A stretch of DNA of 64,000 nucleotides from JAMZMI01 sp039970095. Lineage in GTDB: Bacteria; Bacteroidota; Bacteroidia; Cytophagales; Cyclobacteriaceae. The DNA lies in NCBI GenBank assembly GCA_039970095.1, contig JBDVMP010000108.1:1-64000 (forward strand). The letters are read 5' to 3'. Below the pieces are notes generated by a model, which had not been told where the DNA came from, did not search any database, and was given only the letters and a program-made list of their open reading frames with translations. The position numbers and the translations under genes are program-made. Below are positions 16,402-24,657 of this stretch, in pieces; within the stretch, counting starts at the first letter, position 1, and each line of letters starts with the position of its first letter.

Positions 16402-17964
16402 ATGAGTAATCAGTCATTTTCAGGAAAACGGTGTATTCCCTATTACCGGGTTAGCACCGACGATCAGGCAGAAAAGCATAGTTTGCCAGTTCAGCAGCAA
16501 CTAATGGAGCGATGGGCAGAACAAAATGAGGTAATCCTTGATCAACATTTTATTGATGATCATTCGGCCAAAGACTTTAGAAGGCCGGGTTTTACGAGAT
16601 TGATGGAATACTTGAAAATCCACTATAGGTTAGTTGATTACGTGCTGATCATTGACTGGTCGCGATTCAGTAGGAACATCCAGCAGTCCTATATGAAAAT
16701 TAATGAGTTGGAGCAACTAGGGGTTTCTGTAACCGCCATTGAACAAATGGTGGATGACTCGGTTCCAGAAAGCGTGCTGATGAAGGCAATATATCTTGCA
16801 GCACCTGATGCAGAGAATAAACGCCGATCAATTAATGTAAAGAAGGGGATGATTGCCAGCCTCCGTCAAGGGAACTGGTGTGCTGGAACAGTCCCGCGCG
16901 GTTATTGGAGAGACAAAAACTCAATGAGTCTTAAACTAACATCTGATGCGGCTCTCATAGCTGACGCCTATACGCGAATTTCAAAAGGGTTCAAGTTGGT
17001 AGAGGTGACTACTTATTTGAAAACAAGAGGAATGAACGTAGGCCAAAAGGCTCTTGGTAAGTTATTGCGTAATCCATTTTACATGGGTGTCATTCGACAC
17101 AAACTACTAGGTGACAAATGGGTACCAGGAAAACATGAGGCTCTCATAAACGAAGAAATTTGGAATCAGGTTCAGGAGATACTTGACGGAAACAAGAAGT
17201 CAGGAAAAACAGATGACCAATTTCCATTGAAAGCATTCACTTCTTGCGACAACTGTGGTAATCCACTCACAGGTTATCTGGTCAAGAAGAAGCAAAAACC
17301 AGATGGCACATATAGAGATAAAAAGTCTCAACCGGCATACTACCGCTGCACATGCTGTAGTAGCATTAGTGCCAACAAGATGCACGACCAGTTAAAGGAT
17401 GCACTTCACGGATTAAGCCTTGATGAGAATCTGCTTGAGGATTTTGAAGAAGTTCTCAAAGAAACCTTCGATAGACTAAGCGATTCGAAAAATGAAGATC
17501 GGGCAGTTTTGAAGAAACATATCACAGAAAAGAAAAACTATCTCGAGAAATTAGAAACCCGATTCATTGAAGGCTCCATTGATTCAGATACCTACAAGAA
17601 GCATCGAAAACAAACCCTTGAAACGATTCAAAAAATCGAGAAAGAACTGACATCTGAAAAAGAATTATCGAACCCCACCATATTCATTGATTACAGCCTA
17701 AAAATGGTCACAAAAGTGGACTCTATATGGTCTAAAGGGGATATTTCGCAAAAACGCCGGGTTCAGAGTATTGTATTTCCAGAAGGATTGAGCTACAGCA
17801 AGCAAAATGGTCATTATCGAACCCCTAGGGTAAATTCGGTATTCAGTGTAATTGACTCATTTAGAGAGGGTTACAATAAAAAAGCCGGTATCACAAACAA
17901 TGTAATACCGGCTAATTCTCCTTTAGTAGTCCGTAGGGGAATCGAACCCCTGTTACCAGGATGA
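16402..17964 (+). CDS. Large serine recombinase (site-specific integrase)
   Basis: Catalyses integration and excision of the element. The N-terminal resolvase domain has YYRVSTDDQ with catalytic Ser18 and DYVLIIDWSRFSRN. The Recombinase domain follows (about 170-270, with LLRNPFYMGVIRHK). A zinc-ribbon comes next (CDNCGNPLTGY...YRCTCC, about 284-318), then a coiled-coil region (about 370-430). At 520 residues it is a usual length for the family. The last residues (VVRRGIEPLLPG) are read from the tRNA-Glu 3' end and its flank, so the C-terminus depends on the integration site. Expression is probably repressed by the divergent XRE protein. Confidence 0.95.
   Translation: MSNQSFSGKRCIPYYRVSTDDQAEKHSLPVQQQLMERWAEQNEVILDQHFIDDHSAKDFRRPGFTRLMEYLKIHYRLVDYVLIIDWSRFSRNIQQSYMKINELEQLGVSVTAIEQMVDDSVPESVLMKAIYLAAPDAENKRRSINVKKGMIASLRQGNWCAGTVPRGYWRDKNSMSLKLTSDAALIADAYTRISKGFKLVEVTTYLKTRGMNVGQKALGKLLRNPFYMGVIRHKLLGDKWVPGKHEALINEEIWNQVQEILDGNKKSGKTDDQFPLKAFTSCDNCGNPLTGYLVKKKQKPDGTYRDKKSQPAYYRCTCCSSISANKMHDQLKDALHGLSLDENLLEDFEEVLKETFDRLSDSKNEDRAVLKKHITEKKNYLEKLETRFIEGSIDSDTYKKHRKQTLETIQKIEKELTSEKELSNPTIFIDYSLKMVTKVDSIWSKGDISQKRRVQSIVFPEGLSYSKQNGHYRTPRVNSVFSVIDSFREGYNKKAGITNNVIPANSPLVVRRGIEPLLPG
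17874..17913 (-). terminator. Element-borne replacement terminator for tRNA-Glu
   Basis: AGCCGGTAT (17883-17891) and ATACCGGCT (17905-17913) form a perfect 9-bp stem. Reading leftward from the tRNA, the minus strand continues into TTTTTT. It sits inside the 3' coding end of the recombinase, just downstream of the tRNA on the minus strand, and would stop tRNA transcripts after integration. Confidence 0.7.
17925..17935. repeat. Right attachment site (attR) direct repeat
   Basis: AGTAGTCCGTA, identical to 940-950. It includes the last bases and discriminator of the tRNA-Glu gene. Confidence 0.65.
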
Positions 17965-17998
17965 AAACCTGGCGTCCTAACCCCTAGACGAACGGACC
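17927..17998 (-). tRNA. tRNA-Glu (anticodon TTC)
   Basis: The minus strand folds as a cloverleaf of 72 nt. The acceptor stem GGTCCGT/ACGGACT closes with a G-T pair and discriminator A. The anticodon stem is CCAGG/CCTGG with loop TTTTCAT (anticodon TTC), and the T-arm is AGGGG-TTCGATT-CCCCT. No CCA is encoded. The recombinase reading frame overlaps it in antisense by 38 bp. It is the integration target of the element. Confidence 0.93.
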
Positions 17999-18050
17999 AT
18001 TTTGATTCAAAACTTACTGATTTTTATCAGCTCGTTTTGTTTTGGTGGTG

Positions 18051-18081
18051 CAAAAATAGAAGTAATCCGACATTTTGCAAA
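18051..18081 (-). promoter_or_regulatory. Promoter of tRNA-Glu
   Basis: On the minus strand TTTG (18078-18081) and TATTTTTG (18051-18058) match the Bacteroidota -33 TTG and -7 TAnnTTTG boxes with 19 bases between TTG and the -7 box. Transcription would start near 18046, giving a leader of about 48 nt before the tRNA. Confidence 0.65.
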
Positions 18082-18233
18082 CGAGAGATAAAAAAAATAA
18101 AAATATTTTTACCCCCCACCAACTATCCTCTTACTATCTGCACTAATCATAGCATTAGTCTGCTACAGCAAATAGTCCCCTCAAAAAGAATTAAACCTCT
18201 TTTAGACAGCATAATTCAATACTTTTTGGATAT

Positions 18234-19430
18234 TCACACTGGGCTTTTGGCCTTATAAATCTCCGCTTTCACTGAGGTGGATATTTGATACGCCGTACCA
18301 GCAGTCACTGCAAGCACCTCTCCCTTTTCAAGCACGATTGGATCTGCGCCCCCTTGGGCAACTACCTCTCCTTCCAAAACAATCATTATCTCTAATGTGG
18401 AAGACACATTCTTATAATCGACTTGAGGCTCAAGATCAATTTTGCTTAACTCAAAATCCGGAGCGGGACTCTTGTATATTCTCTCCATCCCACCTGATTG
18501 AGTTTCTCCGGCCAGAACATTAGGAACTGTCTCTTCAAAAACAATATGCTTCAATAGTTCAGGTACATCGACATGCTTTGGAGTCAGCCCACCACGAAGC
18601 ACATTATCTGAGTTGGCCATCAACTCTATATTCTGCCCTTCCATATACGCATGCGGCACTCCTGCATCCTGAAATATGGCTTCTGCGGCGCTGAGCTTAA
18701 CTATATTGAAGAAAAATATGGAGTAAATCCCCTTATCTAAATCTCCCTCTGAACAAAAAGTCAGAAAAGCTTTACATGCCCAGTATTCGGGAGTAGCCTT
18801 ATCAAGCTTCCCAGATTGGTATAGGGGCAACACCCTGTCAACCAAAGTCCCGAGCACCTTGTTGGTTTGCTCTACAGGCTCCTCCATCACCACCTGATAC
18901 AACCCTCGATATGATTCCTCTTCAAACACCACAAGCAGGTGATTGAGCTCTGGGGTAGTTCGCAGAACCTGCTTGAGTTTTTGTGAAGGTAAAAAACCAT
19001 GCAAAAGCCAAAACTCTCCCAAAGCCACCATGATTTCCGGCTTGTGGTTATCATCCTTGTAATTTCTATGTGGTGCAGAAAGGGAAATCCCTTCTTCATT
19101 TTCTCTTGCAAAACCTTTCTCGGCCTCCGCTTTGGACGGGTGTACCTGAATTGACAGCATATCTGCCACATCCAGCACTTTAAAAAGAAATGGCAACCTC
19201 CCAAATCTCCCAAATACGTTTTCACCTAATGTCTGCTCAGGATATTCCTGAATGTAATCGTTGAGGTTTTTCTTAGTTTCCAAAATAAGAGAAGGCGCTT
19301 TGTCATGTGCGCCCATCCAGTATTCAGCACATTTTTGTCCTTTAGATAATTGACCAGTTAAACTAGCAATGTAATCTGTACCGCCCCAAGCATAATTTTG
19401 TACTACTCCTTTAATTTTGAATATTCCCAT
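18234..19430 (-). CDS. manA: Mannose-6-phosphate isomerase, class I
   Basis: Interconverts mannose 6-phosphate and fructose 6-phosphate in the cytoplasm, feeding GDP-mannose synthesis or mannose catabolism. Seen: the N-terminal VQNYAWGG signature, zinc ligands in QVHPSK and NHKPEIMVAL, and the late motif GVPHAYMEGQNIELMANSDNVLRGGLTPKH (residues about 260-290, given here in part as the DNVLRGG core). Its 398 residues are the family's length, and the protein is complete. It stands alone; the next gene on the left is tRNA-Glu and the neighbour on the right diverges. No terminator hairpin was found downstream. Confidence 0.93.
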   Translation of the reverse strand: MGIFKIKGVVQNYAWGGTDYIASLTGQLSKGQKCAEYWMGAHDKAPSLILETKKNLNDYIQEYPEQTLGENVFGRFGRLPFLFKVLDVADMLSIQVHPSKAEAEKGFARENEEGISLSAPHRNYKDDNHKPEIMVALGEFWLLHGFLPSQKLKQVLRTTPELNHLLVVFEEESYRGLYQVVMEEPVEQTNKVLGTLVDRVLPLYQSGKLDKATPEYWACKAFLTFCSEGDLDKGIYSIFFFNIVKLSAAEAIFQDAGVPHAYMEGQNIELMANSDNVLRGGLTPKHVDVPELLKHIVFEETVPNVLAGETQSGGMERIYKSPAPDFELSKIDLEPQVDYKNVSSTLEIMIVLEGEVVAQGGADPIVLEKGEVLAVTAGTAYQISTSVKAEIYKAKSPV

Positions 19431-19786
19431 TCGGTTAAATTTTGACGCAAAGTAAACACTCCCCAGTTTGCAGAAAAGTGGGGCTGAGAAAACTCTATAT
19501 CAAAGACAAAATATCACACCATTTCACCTTAACCTTAGACACTTTTTAGGCATCCTTGTATCATAAAATACCAACGCTTTGGGAGAACTCCCCTAGTTTT
19601 GGACTGACAGCATTTTCAGCTAAAGAAGAAAGAAATATAAAACACTTTTTCCTCGGAATAATTAACTCCCAAAATGGGGAGATATATGGCCTGCACAAAA
19701 TCAGCATACAAAAACGGCCCTGTTTACATGAAAAATCAACCCAAAACCTCAAGAAACTATAACTTTGATTTTCTAACAAACATCAG
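19431..19786. other. Divergent intergenic region manA / acyltransferase pair
   Basis: No convincing gene. A good -7 box TAACTTTG lies at 19760-19767 on the plus strand, about 20 bp before the TTG start of the acyltransferase gene. A -33 TTG at proper spacing was not found. Confidence 0.5.
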
Positions 19787-20605
19787 TTGAAGTCCATAAA
19801 GAAATACATAGATGTGGAGCAGGCCATCCGCGATAAAAACAAAAACCTTGCGCGATGGATGCCTGGATTTATCCTCAACTACATAAAGCGCATAGTACAC
19901 GAAGACGATCTCAATGGCGGAATGGCCAGGGTTGGGCATTTTGAGGGCTTAGACTTTGTCAATGCCTCTCTCAACTTTTTCAACGCCCGTGTCGAGGCGC
20001 ATGGGATCGAAAACATCCCTCAAACTGGAGGTTGTATCTTAGCTTCAAATCATCCACTGGGCGGACTGGATGGAATGGCTTTCATGAAAGCCGTAAGTCA
20101 GACCAGAACAGACATGAAGTTTCTTGTCAATGATATTCTGATGAATATCAAAAACCTGCACGCTGTATTTTTACCAGTAAACAAACACGGCACCAATCCC
20201 AGAAAGGGGCTGCAGCTAATCGATGAGGCCTATGCCTCAGATGAAGCCACCTTGATTTTTCCGGCAGGATTGGTATCTCGCAAAATTGACGGGCAAATAC
20301 AAGATTTGCAATGGCACAAAAGTTTTATTGGAAAGGCTATCCAACACAAAAAAGATATCATTCCTGTATATATTGACGGAAAAAATTCGAGCTTCTTTTA
20401 CAACCTATCCAGATTGCGAAGCAGGCTTGGAATAAAAGCAAACATTGAGATGTTTTATCTTGCTGACGAAATGTTTAAGCAATCGGGCAAAACAATTAAG
20501 GTCTTTTTTGGTAAACCCATACCATATACTCATTTCGATAAATCAAAGAATCAAAAGGAATGGGCCGAAACAGTCCGAAAAAAAGCATATCAACTCTACA
20601 AATAG
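19787..20605 (+). CDS. glsA: PlsC-like lysophospholipid/aminolipid O-acyltransferase
   Basis: A 272-residue acyltransferase of the PlsC/LPLAT superfamily. The catalytic block is ASNHPLGGLDG with His89 and Asp95; the substrate-binding block LIFPAGLVSRK follows, near 175. In Bacteroidota a gene like this next to a GNAT-type N-acyltransferase makes glycine or ornithine lipids: the GNAT acylates the amino acid and this enzyme adds the second, ester-linked fatty acid. The pair is 9 bp apart and co-directional, which supports that role. The start is a TTG at 19787, as no ATG fits and a -7 box lies just upstream. The symbol is assigned by pairing, so treat it as probable. Confidence 0.72.
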   Translation: MKSIKKYIDVEQAIRDKNKNLARWMPGFILNYIKRIVHEDDLNGGMARVGHFEGLDFVNASLNFFNARVEAHGIENIPQTGGCILASNHPLGGLDGMAFMKAVSQTRTDMKFLVNDILMNIKNLHAVFLPVNKHGTNPRKGLQLIDEAYASDEATLIFPAGLVSRKIDGQIQDLQWHKSFIGKAIQHKKDIIPVYIDGKNSSFFYNLSRLRSRLGIKANIEMFYLADEMFKQSGKTIKVFFGKPIPYTHFDKSKNQKEWAETVRKKAYQLYK

Positions 20606-20614
20606 AAGTTAAGA

Positions 20615-21559
20615 ATGAAGCAAGATATTATCCCTCCTATAGATCGTAAACTCTTACAATCGGAGCTCACAGAAGACAAGTTTCTGCGCTATACGAATAA
20701 GGGAGGCAATTTGCTCTATGTGCTAAACCATCACAATTCTCCTAATGTGATGCAGGAAATTGGACGCCTGAGAGAAGAGGCTTTTCGTAATGCCGGAGGG
20801 GGAACGGGCAAAAGTGCGGATATTGATTCCTATGACACATCACTACAGGGTTTTGATCAACTGATCGTTTGGGATCCCGAGGATCTGGAAATAGTAGCGG
20901 GGTATCGTTTAATGAGGTGTGACAAAGCAGAAAAGGATTCAAATGGAAGAATCATTACGGCCACTTCCCACTTATTTAACCTGTCTGATGCTTTTTACGA
21001 CAAATATCTCCCTTTTACAATTGAGTTAGGACGATCTTTTGTTCAGACAAAGTACCAAAGCCGCTCTTCTAGAAAAGGTGTCTTTTCTCTTGACAATCTG
21101 TGGGACGGTCTGGGAGCGGTGGTCTTACAAAATCCGGAAATAAAATATCTGTTTGGCAAGGTTACCATGTACCCTTCGTATGACGTGGAGGCCAGAAACT
21201 GGATTTTATCTTTCATGAACCATTTCTTTCCTGACAGGGAAGGACTGGCTAGCCCGATTGACCCTGTTATTTCACTGGACAAATTAGCTCCCTATAAAAC
21301 AAACTTTGAAGGACTTTCATACAAAGAGGCGCTCCAAAAACTAGGCAAATTCGTCAAAGAGAAGGGTGAAAACATTCCTCCTCTGATCAATTCGTATATG
21401 AACCTGAGCAGCACGATGATGACATTCGGAACAGCACCAAACGACGAGTTTGGTGCTGTGGAAGAAACAGGCATCCTGGTTACCATTGCCGATATATACG
21501 ACGCTAAAAAGGAAAGACATCTGGACACTTTTGAAAAGGACCGCTCATACAAGGGATAG
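20615..21559 (+). CDS. glsB: GNAT-family (hemolysin-like) amino-acid N-acyltransferase
   Basis: Residues about 45-230 carry the Acetyltransf_5 / hemolysin-like fold of OlsB/GlsB enzymes, which transfer a 3-hydroxy-acyl chain from ACP to the amino group of glycine or ornithine. Visible are IGRLREEAFR, YDTSLQGFDQLIVWD, IVAGYRLMRC, and FTIELGRSFVQ...LWDGLGAVV. Its 314 residues are slightly longer than the minimal enzyme. It follows the PlsC-like gene by 9 bp and is convergent with the sugar porter. The amino-acid substrate (glycine or ornithine) cannot be read from the sequence. Confidence 0.75.
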   Translation: MKQDIIPPIDRKLLQSELTEDKFLRYTNKGGNLLYVLNHHNSPNVMQEIGRLREEAFRNAGGGTGKSADIDSYDTSLQGFDQLIVWDPEDLEIVAGYRLMRCDKAEKDSNGRIITATSHLFNLSDAFYDKYLPFTIELGRSFVQTKYQSRSSRKGVFSLDNLWDGLGAVVLQNPEIKYLFGKVTMYPSYDVEARNWILSFMNHFFPDREGLASPIDPVISLDKLAPYKTNFEGLSYKEALQKLGKFVKEKGENIPPLINSYMNLSSTMMTFGTAPNDEFGAVEETGILVTIADIYDAKKERHLDTFEKDRSYKG

Positions 21560-21586
21560 ACGGCAATATTCAAAACATACATTTAA

Positions 21587-22918
21587 TCACTCTCCGACCA
21601 TTTCTTCTTCCAATTGCTCGAGTGACTTTCCTTTGGTCTCCGGCATCATAAAGTGCACGTAAAGGAGTTGCAAAATCATAAAACCTCCGAAGAAGGCAAA
21701 TGCCACCCATGGCTCAAAGGCATTGATGAGGAGCGACCCGAAGAGCGTTATGAGAGCCGCAAAAACCCAATGCGTCCCACTCCCCCATGCCTGTCCATAA
21801 GCCCGAACACGGTTGGGGAAAATTTCAGAAATGAAAATCCAAATAACAGCACCTTGACCTATCGCATGTGAAGCAATGAACATCAGTATAAAGATAAGTT
21901 TGAAAATAGCATCAGACTCAATATAAAATCCATAAGCCACCATAAAAAGGCTCACGATATACCCTAGCGACCCAATATACATGAGTTGTTTTCGTCCTGC
22001 CTTGTCGATAAGTGTCATCCCTATAAAGGTGAACACCAGATTTACAAGGCCGATGGAGATAGAACTGAAGAGTGACCCTGATGAGCCAAACCCTGCCTTA
22101 ACCAGTATTTCGGGTGCGTAATAAAGGATAAAATTGATCCCCGAAAGTTGATTAAAAAAGGCAATCAAAAAAGCCAGTACGAGAGGCTTCTTATATTTCT
22201 TATCAAACAAAGTAGACGTATCTCCTTTCGTCCTCTCATGATCCTCCTCTATTGCAGTAAACAATTTTTCCGCTTCAGGTTGCGAGTTACTTAGGCCTGT
22301 CAACACCACTTTGGCTTTGGCTATATTATTTTGGTGCAAAACCAACCACCTGGGACTGTTTGGCACATTTAAGACTAGCAGAGTATAAACCAGAGCGGGT
22401 ACGGCCTCCACACCTAGCATGATCCGCCAATCATGGACTCCCCCTACACCGTCGAGCAAATAGTTTGAAATAAAAGCAATCAAAATCCCAAATACGATAT
22501 TGAATTGGTAAAATATACCCAGGCGCCCCCTATTACTGGCTGATGAAATCTCGGAAATATAGATTGGTGCGGCAATTGAAGAAACGCCTACCCCAAGCCC
22601 TCCTACGAATCTGAAAAATGAAAATGTATATGGATCTGGTGCCAGAGCAGAACCTAACGCCGACACAAAGTAAAAAACGCCTATCCAAATCAAGGTCTTT
22701 TTCCTTCCAAGTTTATCCGTTGGGATGCCAGCAATAAGCGCTCCCACTACTGTTCCCCAAAGTGCCATAGACATGATGAAAGTACCATGAAACCACTCTG
22801 AAGTTTGCCAAAGATCTTTGATGGGTAAATTGGCGCCAGAAATCACGACTGTATCAAAACCAAAAAGAAATCCAGCCAGGGATGCGGCTATTGAGGCAAG
22901 TAATAGCTTCTTATTCAT
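21587..22918 (-). CDS. MFS sugar porter family transporter
   Basis: A 443-residue inner-membrane protein with 12 predicted helices and sugar-porter signatures: GFLFGFDTVVISGA in helix 1, motif A DKLGRKKTL, RFVGGLGVGVSSIAAPIYISE, the central loop after helix 6, NQLSGINFILYYAPEI in helix 7, and PETKGKSLEQLE at the end. It probably imports a monosaccharide by proton symport. It lies between the lipid genes and the catabolic operon of the PUL, alone and convergent with the acyltransferase gene, with a 234-bp upstream gap. Import of a PUL breakdown product is plausible but not shown; no PUL-type promoter element was found upstream. Confidence 0.88.
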   Translation of the reverse strand: MNKKLLLASIAASLAGFLFGFDTVVISGANLPIKDLWQTSEWFHGTFIMSMALWGTVVGALIAGIPTDKLGRKKTLIWIGVFYFVSALGSALAPDPYTFSFFRFVGGLGVGVSSIAAPIYISEISSASNRGRLGIFYQFNIVFGILIAFISNYLLDGVGGVHDWRIMLGVEAVPALVYTLLVLNVPNSPRWLVLHQNNIAKAKVVLTGLSNSQPEAEKLFTAIEEDHERTKGDTSTLFDKKYKKPLVLAFLIAFFNQLSGINFILYYAPEILVKAGFGSSGSLFSSISIGLVNLVFTFIGMTLIDKAGRKQLMYIGSLGYIVSLFMVAYGFYIESDAIFKLIFILMFIASHAIGQGAVIWIFISEIFPNRVRAYGQAWGSGTHWVFAALITLFGSLLINAFEPWVAFAFFGGFMILQLLYVHFMMPETKGKSLEQLEEEMVGE

Positions 22919-23152
22919 TGTTGTTTATTTGGGCGAGGAGTAACACAAGATAACAAAATGAAAAGACTACTAACTAACGCGGATCACTTCACAACGAACC
23001 TTTAGCATATCGAAAAACAGTAAAGCACTCAGGTACTGCACCATATCTACAAAACTAGAATCACCGACAGCAAGTGATTTGTGAAGCACAATAGAATTCT
23101 ATTTCACCAAGAGCAAACGCTTAACCCATATTTTATGCTTGATCGGTGAATG

Positions 23153-23542
23153 CTAAATTGATTCAAAAGACAATATCACAATTTCCTCATCTTCCTGTGG
23201 AGAAAGTCCACTTACGCCCATTCCGCCGATCACCGCTCCATTCTTGAGGATAGGCATCCCTCCTCCAAGTCCAGTGATTTTCGGATCCACCCAATTCGAA
23301 ATGTCCTTTTCGTTTTCTCTTGCCCAATCTCCCAGTAGCTGTGTGGACTTTCGCATCCTGGCGGCAGTATAAGCTTTTGCCCTTGCCAAAGGGCCCGTTT
23401 GAAGTCCTACACCATCCATTTTTGCATAGGCAATGAGTTCTCCATGATCATCACAGACAGCCATGGATAATACCACATTTCTTTCTTCAGCTAATTCTTT
23501 GGCGCGCTGGATGAGATTCTCGGCATCTGCGTATTTCATCAT
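23153..23542 (-). CDS. GlcG/HbpS family protein (DUF336)
   Basis: A 129-residue single-domain protein of the GlcG/HbpS family: MAVCDDHGELIAYAKMDG near 28-45, ARAKAYTAAR near 53-62, and GGGMPILKNGAVIGGMGVSG near 92-111. Members bind haem or small ligands, or sit in glycolate and sugar-acid operons; the reaction is not settled for most. It is the last gene of a five-gene minus-strand operon and overlaps the SBF transporter gene by ATGA. Here it probably takes part in handling a sugar acid released by the hydrolases. No signal peptide, so it is cytoplasmic. Confidence 0.85.
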   Translation of the reverse strand: MMKYADAENLIQRAKELAEERNVVLSMAVCDDHGELIAYAKMDGVGLQTGPLARAKAYTAARMRKSTQLLGDWARENEKDISNWVDPKITGLGGGMPILKNGAVIGGMGVSGLSPQEDEEIVILSFESI

Positions 23543-24657
23543 ATTGTTTCAAGTCTTGTTTGGGATTGCTCTGATGTGTCTTTTGGTGTCTTCTTACTCC
23601 ACCAGGTTGCGAGCATAGAGCCGGTAATATTCATGATTGGCCCATTGACAGCTGCCGCCAAACCGAGCGTATTGATTTTACCCATGGTGGCAGCAATCCC
23701 AGAGGCTAAACCTCCATTTTGCATTCCTACCTCAATAGCAACAGTCCTGCAGTCATTTTCCGGCATCCGGAAAAGACGAGCGCCCCAATAGCCCAGAAAG
23801 TACCCACATGTCATATGAATAAACATGGCCAGAATAAGCAAACCACCTACATTGATCAAGCTATCTCGACCTGCCGCTGTGATTATAACGATAATAAACA
23901 CTATCCCAGCCATAGACACTTTGGGCATCAGTTTATCTAACCATAAGAACTTGCCATGAAAAAAGTGGTTAAAAACCAGACCTAGACCTACTGGCAGTAT
24001 CACCATTTTCACCACACCCAGCATCATGGCAGGCACGTCCACCGGAACAAACTCACCTCCCAATTGGCTCATAAGAAAAGGGGTGGCCAAAGGCGCCAAA
24101 ACAGTAGCTACTGATGTTAGCGTAATCGAAAGTGCCAAATTTGCCTTGGCGATGTGAGCCATTACATTGGATGCCAAGCCACTGGGCGATGAACCCACCA
24201 AAATAATCCCGGCGGCAATTTCATTTGCAAACCCGAATATGTGAGCTATGGTGAAACCTACAACGGGCATTATGGTAAACTGACACAGCAGCCCTACTCC
24301 CACTCCTTTGGGCATCTTAAGTACTCCTTTGAAATCTCCCACGCTCATAGCCGTACCCACACCAAACATGATCACCTGCAGTAAAGGCACGATCAATGAT
24401 TTCAACTGGAATGAACCCAAATGCGTAAAAGTTTCAGGAAAAGTCATGGATAATGTGACAGCCGCAAAAATCAACATCGTGAATGACAGCTGCTTCAAGG
24501 TTACGTATTTTCCAACGCCAATGGCCAATGAAACCCAAAACCCGGCAAGTAAAAGATTGCCAGTAGATATCTGACCAAGTATATACATGATACATGACCC
24601 TGCCAGAAACACCCACGAAATGTAGAAAAACAGGCCTTGAAAGCGAGCGGTTTTCAT
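23539..24657 (-). CDS. Bile acid:sodium symporter (SBF/BASS) family transporter
   Basis: A 372-residue integral membrane protein with about ten helices. Family features seen are GVGTAMSVGDFKGVL, LCQFTIMPVVGF, the LVGSSPSGLASNVM crossover segment and the EVGMQNGGLASGIA second crossover. Members import organic acids with sodium. Overlaps at both ends (4 bp with the reductase upstream and 4 bp with GlcG downstream) show tight coupling in the catabolic operon. It most likely imports or exports a keto- or sugar-acid intermediate of the polysaccharide pathway; the substrate is unknown. Confidence 0.87.
   Translation of the reverse strand: MKTARFQGLFFYISWVFLAGSCIMYILGQISTGNLLLAGFWVSLAIGVGKYVTLKQLSFTMLIFAAVTLSMTFPETFTHLGSFQLKSLIVPLLQVIMFGVGTAMSVGDFKGVLKMPKGVGVGLLCQFTIMPVVGFTIAHIFGFANEIAAGIILVGSSPSGLASNVMAHIAKANLALSITLTSVATVLAPLATPFLMSQLGGEFVPVDVPAMMLGVVKMVILPVGLGLVFNHFFHGKFLWLDKLMPKVSMAGIVFIIVIITAAGRDSLINVGGLLILAMFIHMTCGYFLGYWGARLFRMPENDCRTVAIEVGMQNGGLASGIAATMGKINTLGLAAAVNGPIMNITGSMLATWWSKKTPKDTSEQSQTRLETI

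Larger units (their letters stand above)
940..17935. mobile_element. 17-kb integrative element in tRNA-Glu with serine recombinase
   Basis: The element is bounded by an 11-bp direct repeat (940-950 and 17925-17935). The right copy is the 3' end of tRNA-Glu. Next to it lies a large serine recombinase whose reading frame runs into the tRNA. Inside are an XRE regulator, a DnaB/RepA-like replication module, small overlapping genes, an iteron-like palindrome and restriction cargo. The genes flanking it (LacI, manA) are ordinary chromosomal genes. No conjugation genes (relaxase, T4SS) were recognised, so it is probably a mobilizable or phage/plasmid-derived island, not a self-transmissible one. Boundaries come from sequence identity alone; excision has not been shown. 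Confidence 0.7.

Noticed and set aside
16111..17964. Toxin-antitoxin pair (XRE protein as HigA with the recombinase or the 351-residue protein)
   Set aside because: No HigB/RelE-like toxin is adjacent, and the divergent operator with the recombinase fits a mobility switch better.
913..17990. CRISPR array or second tRNA at the left junction
   Set aside because: Only a partial tRNA 3'-end-like sequence with altered spacing is present; no cloverleaf can be drawn. No regularly spaced repeats were seen anywhere in the window.
19556..19762. Plus-strand frame of 68 codons between manA and the acyltransferase gene
   Set aside because: Low-complexity, no recognisable domain, and an opposite-strand frame of similar size covers the same bases; more likely intergenic.
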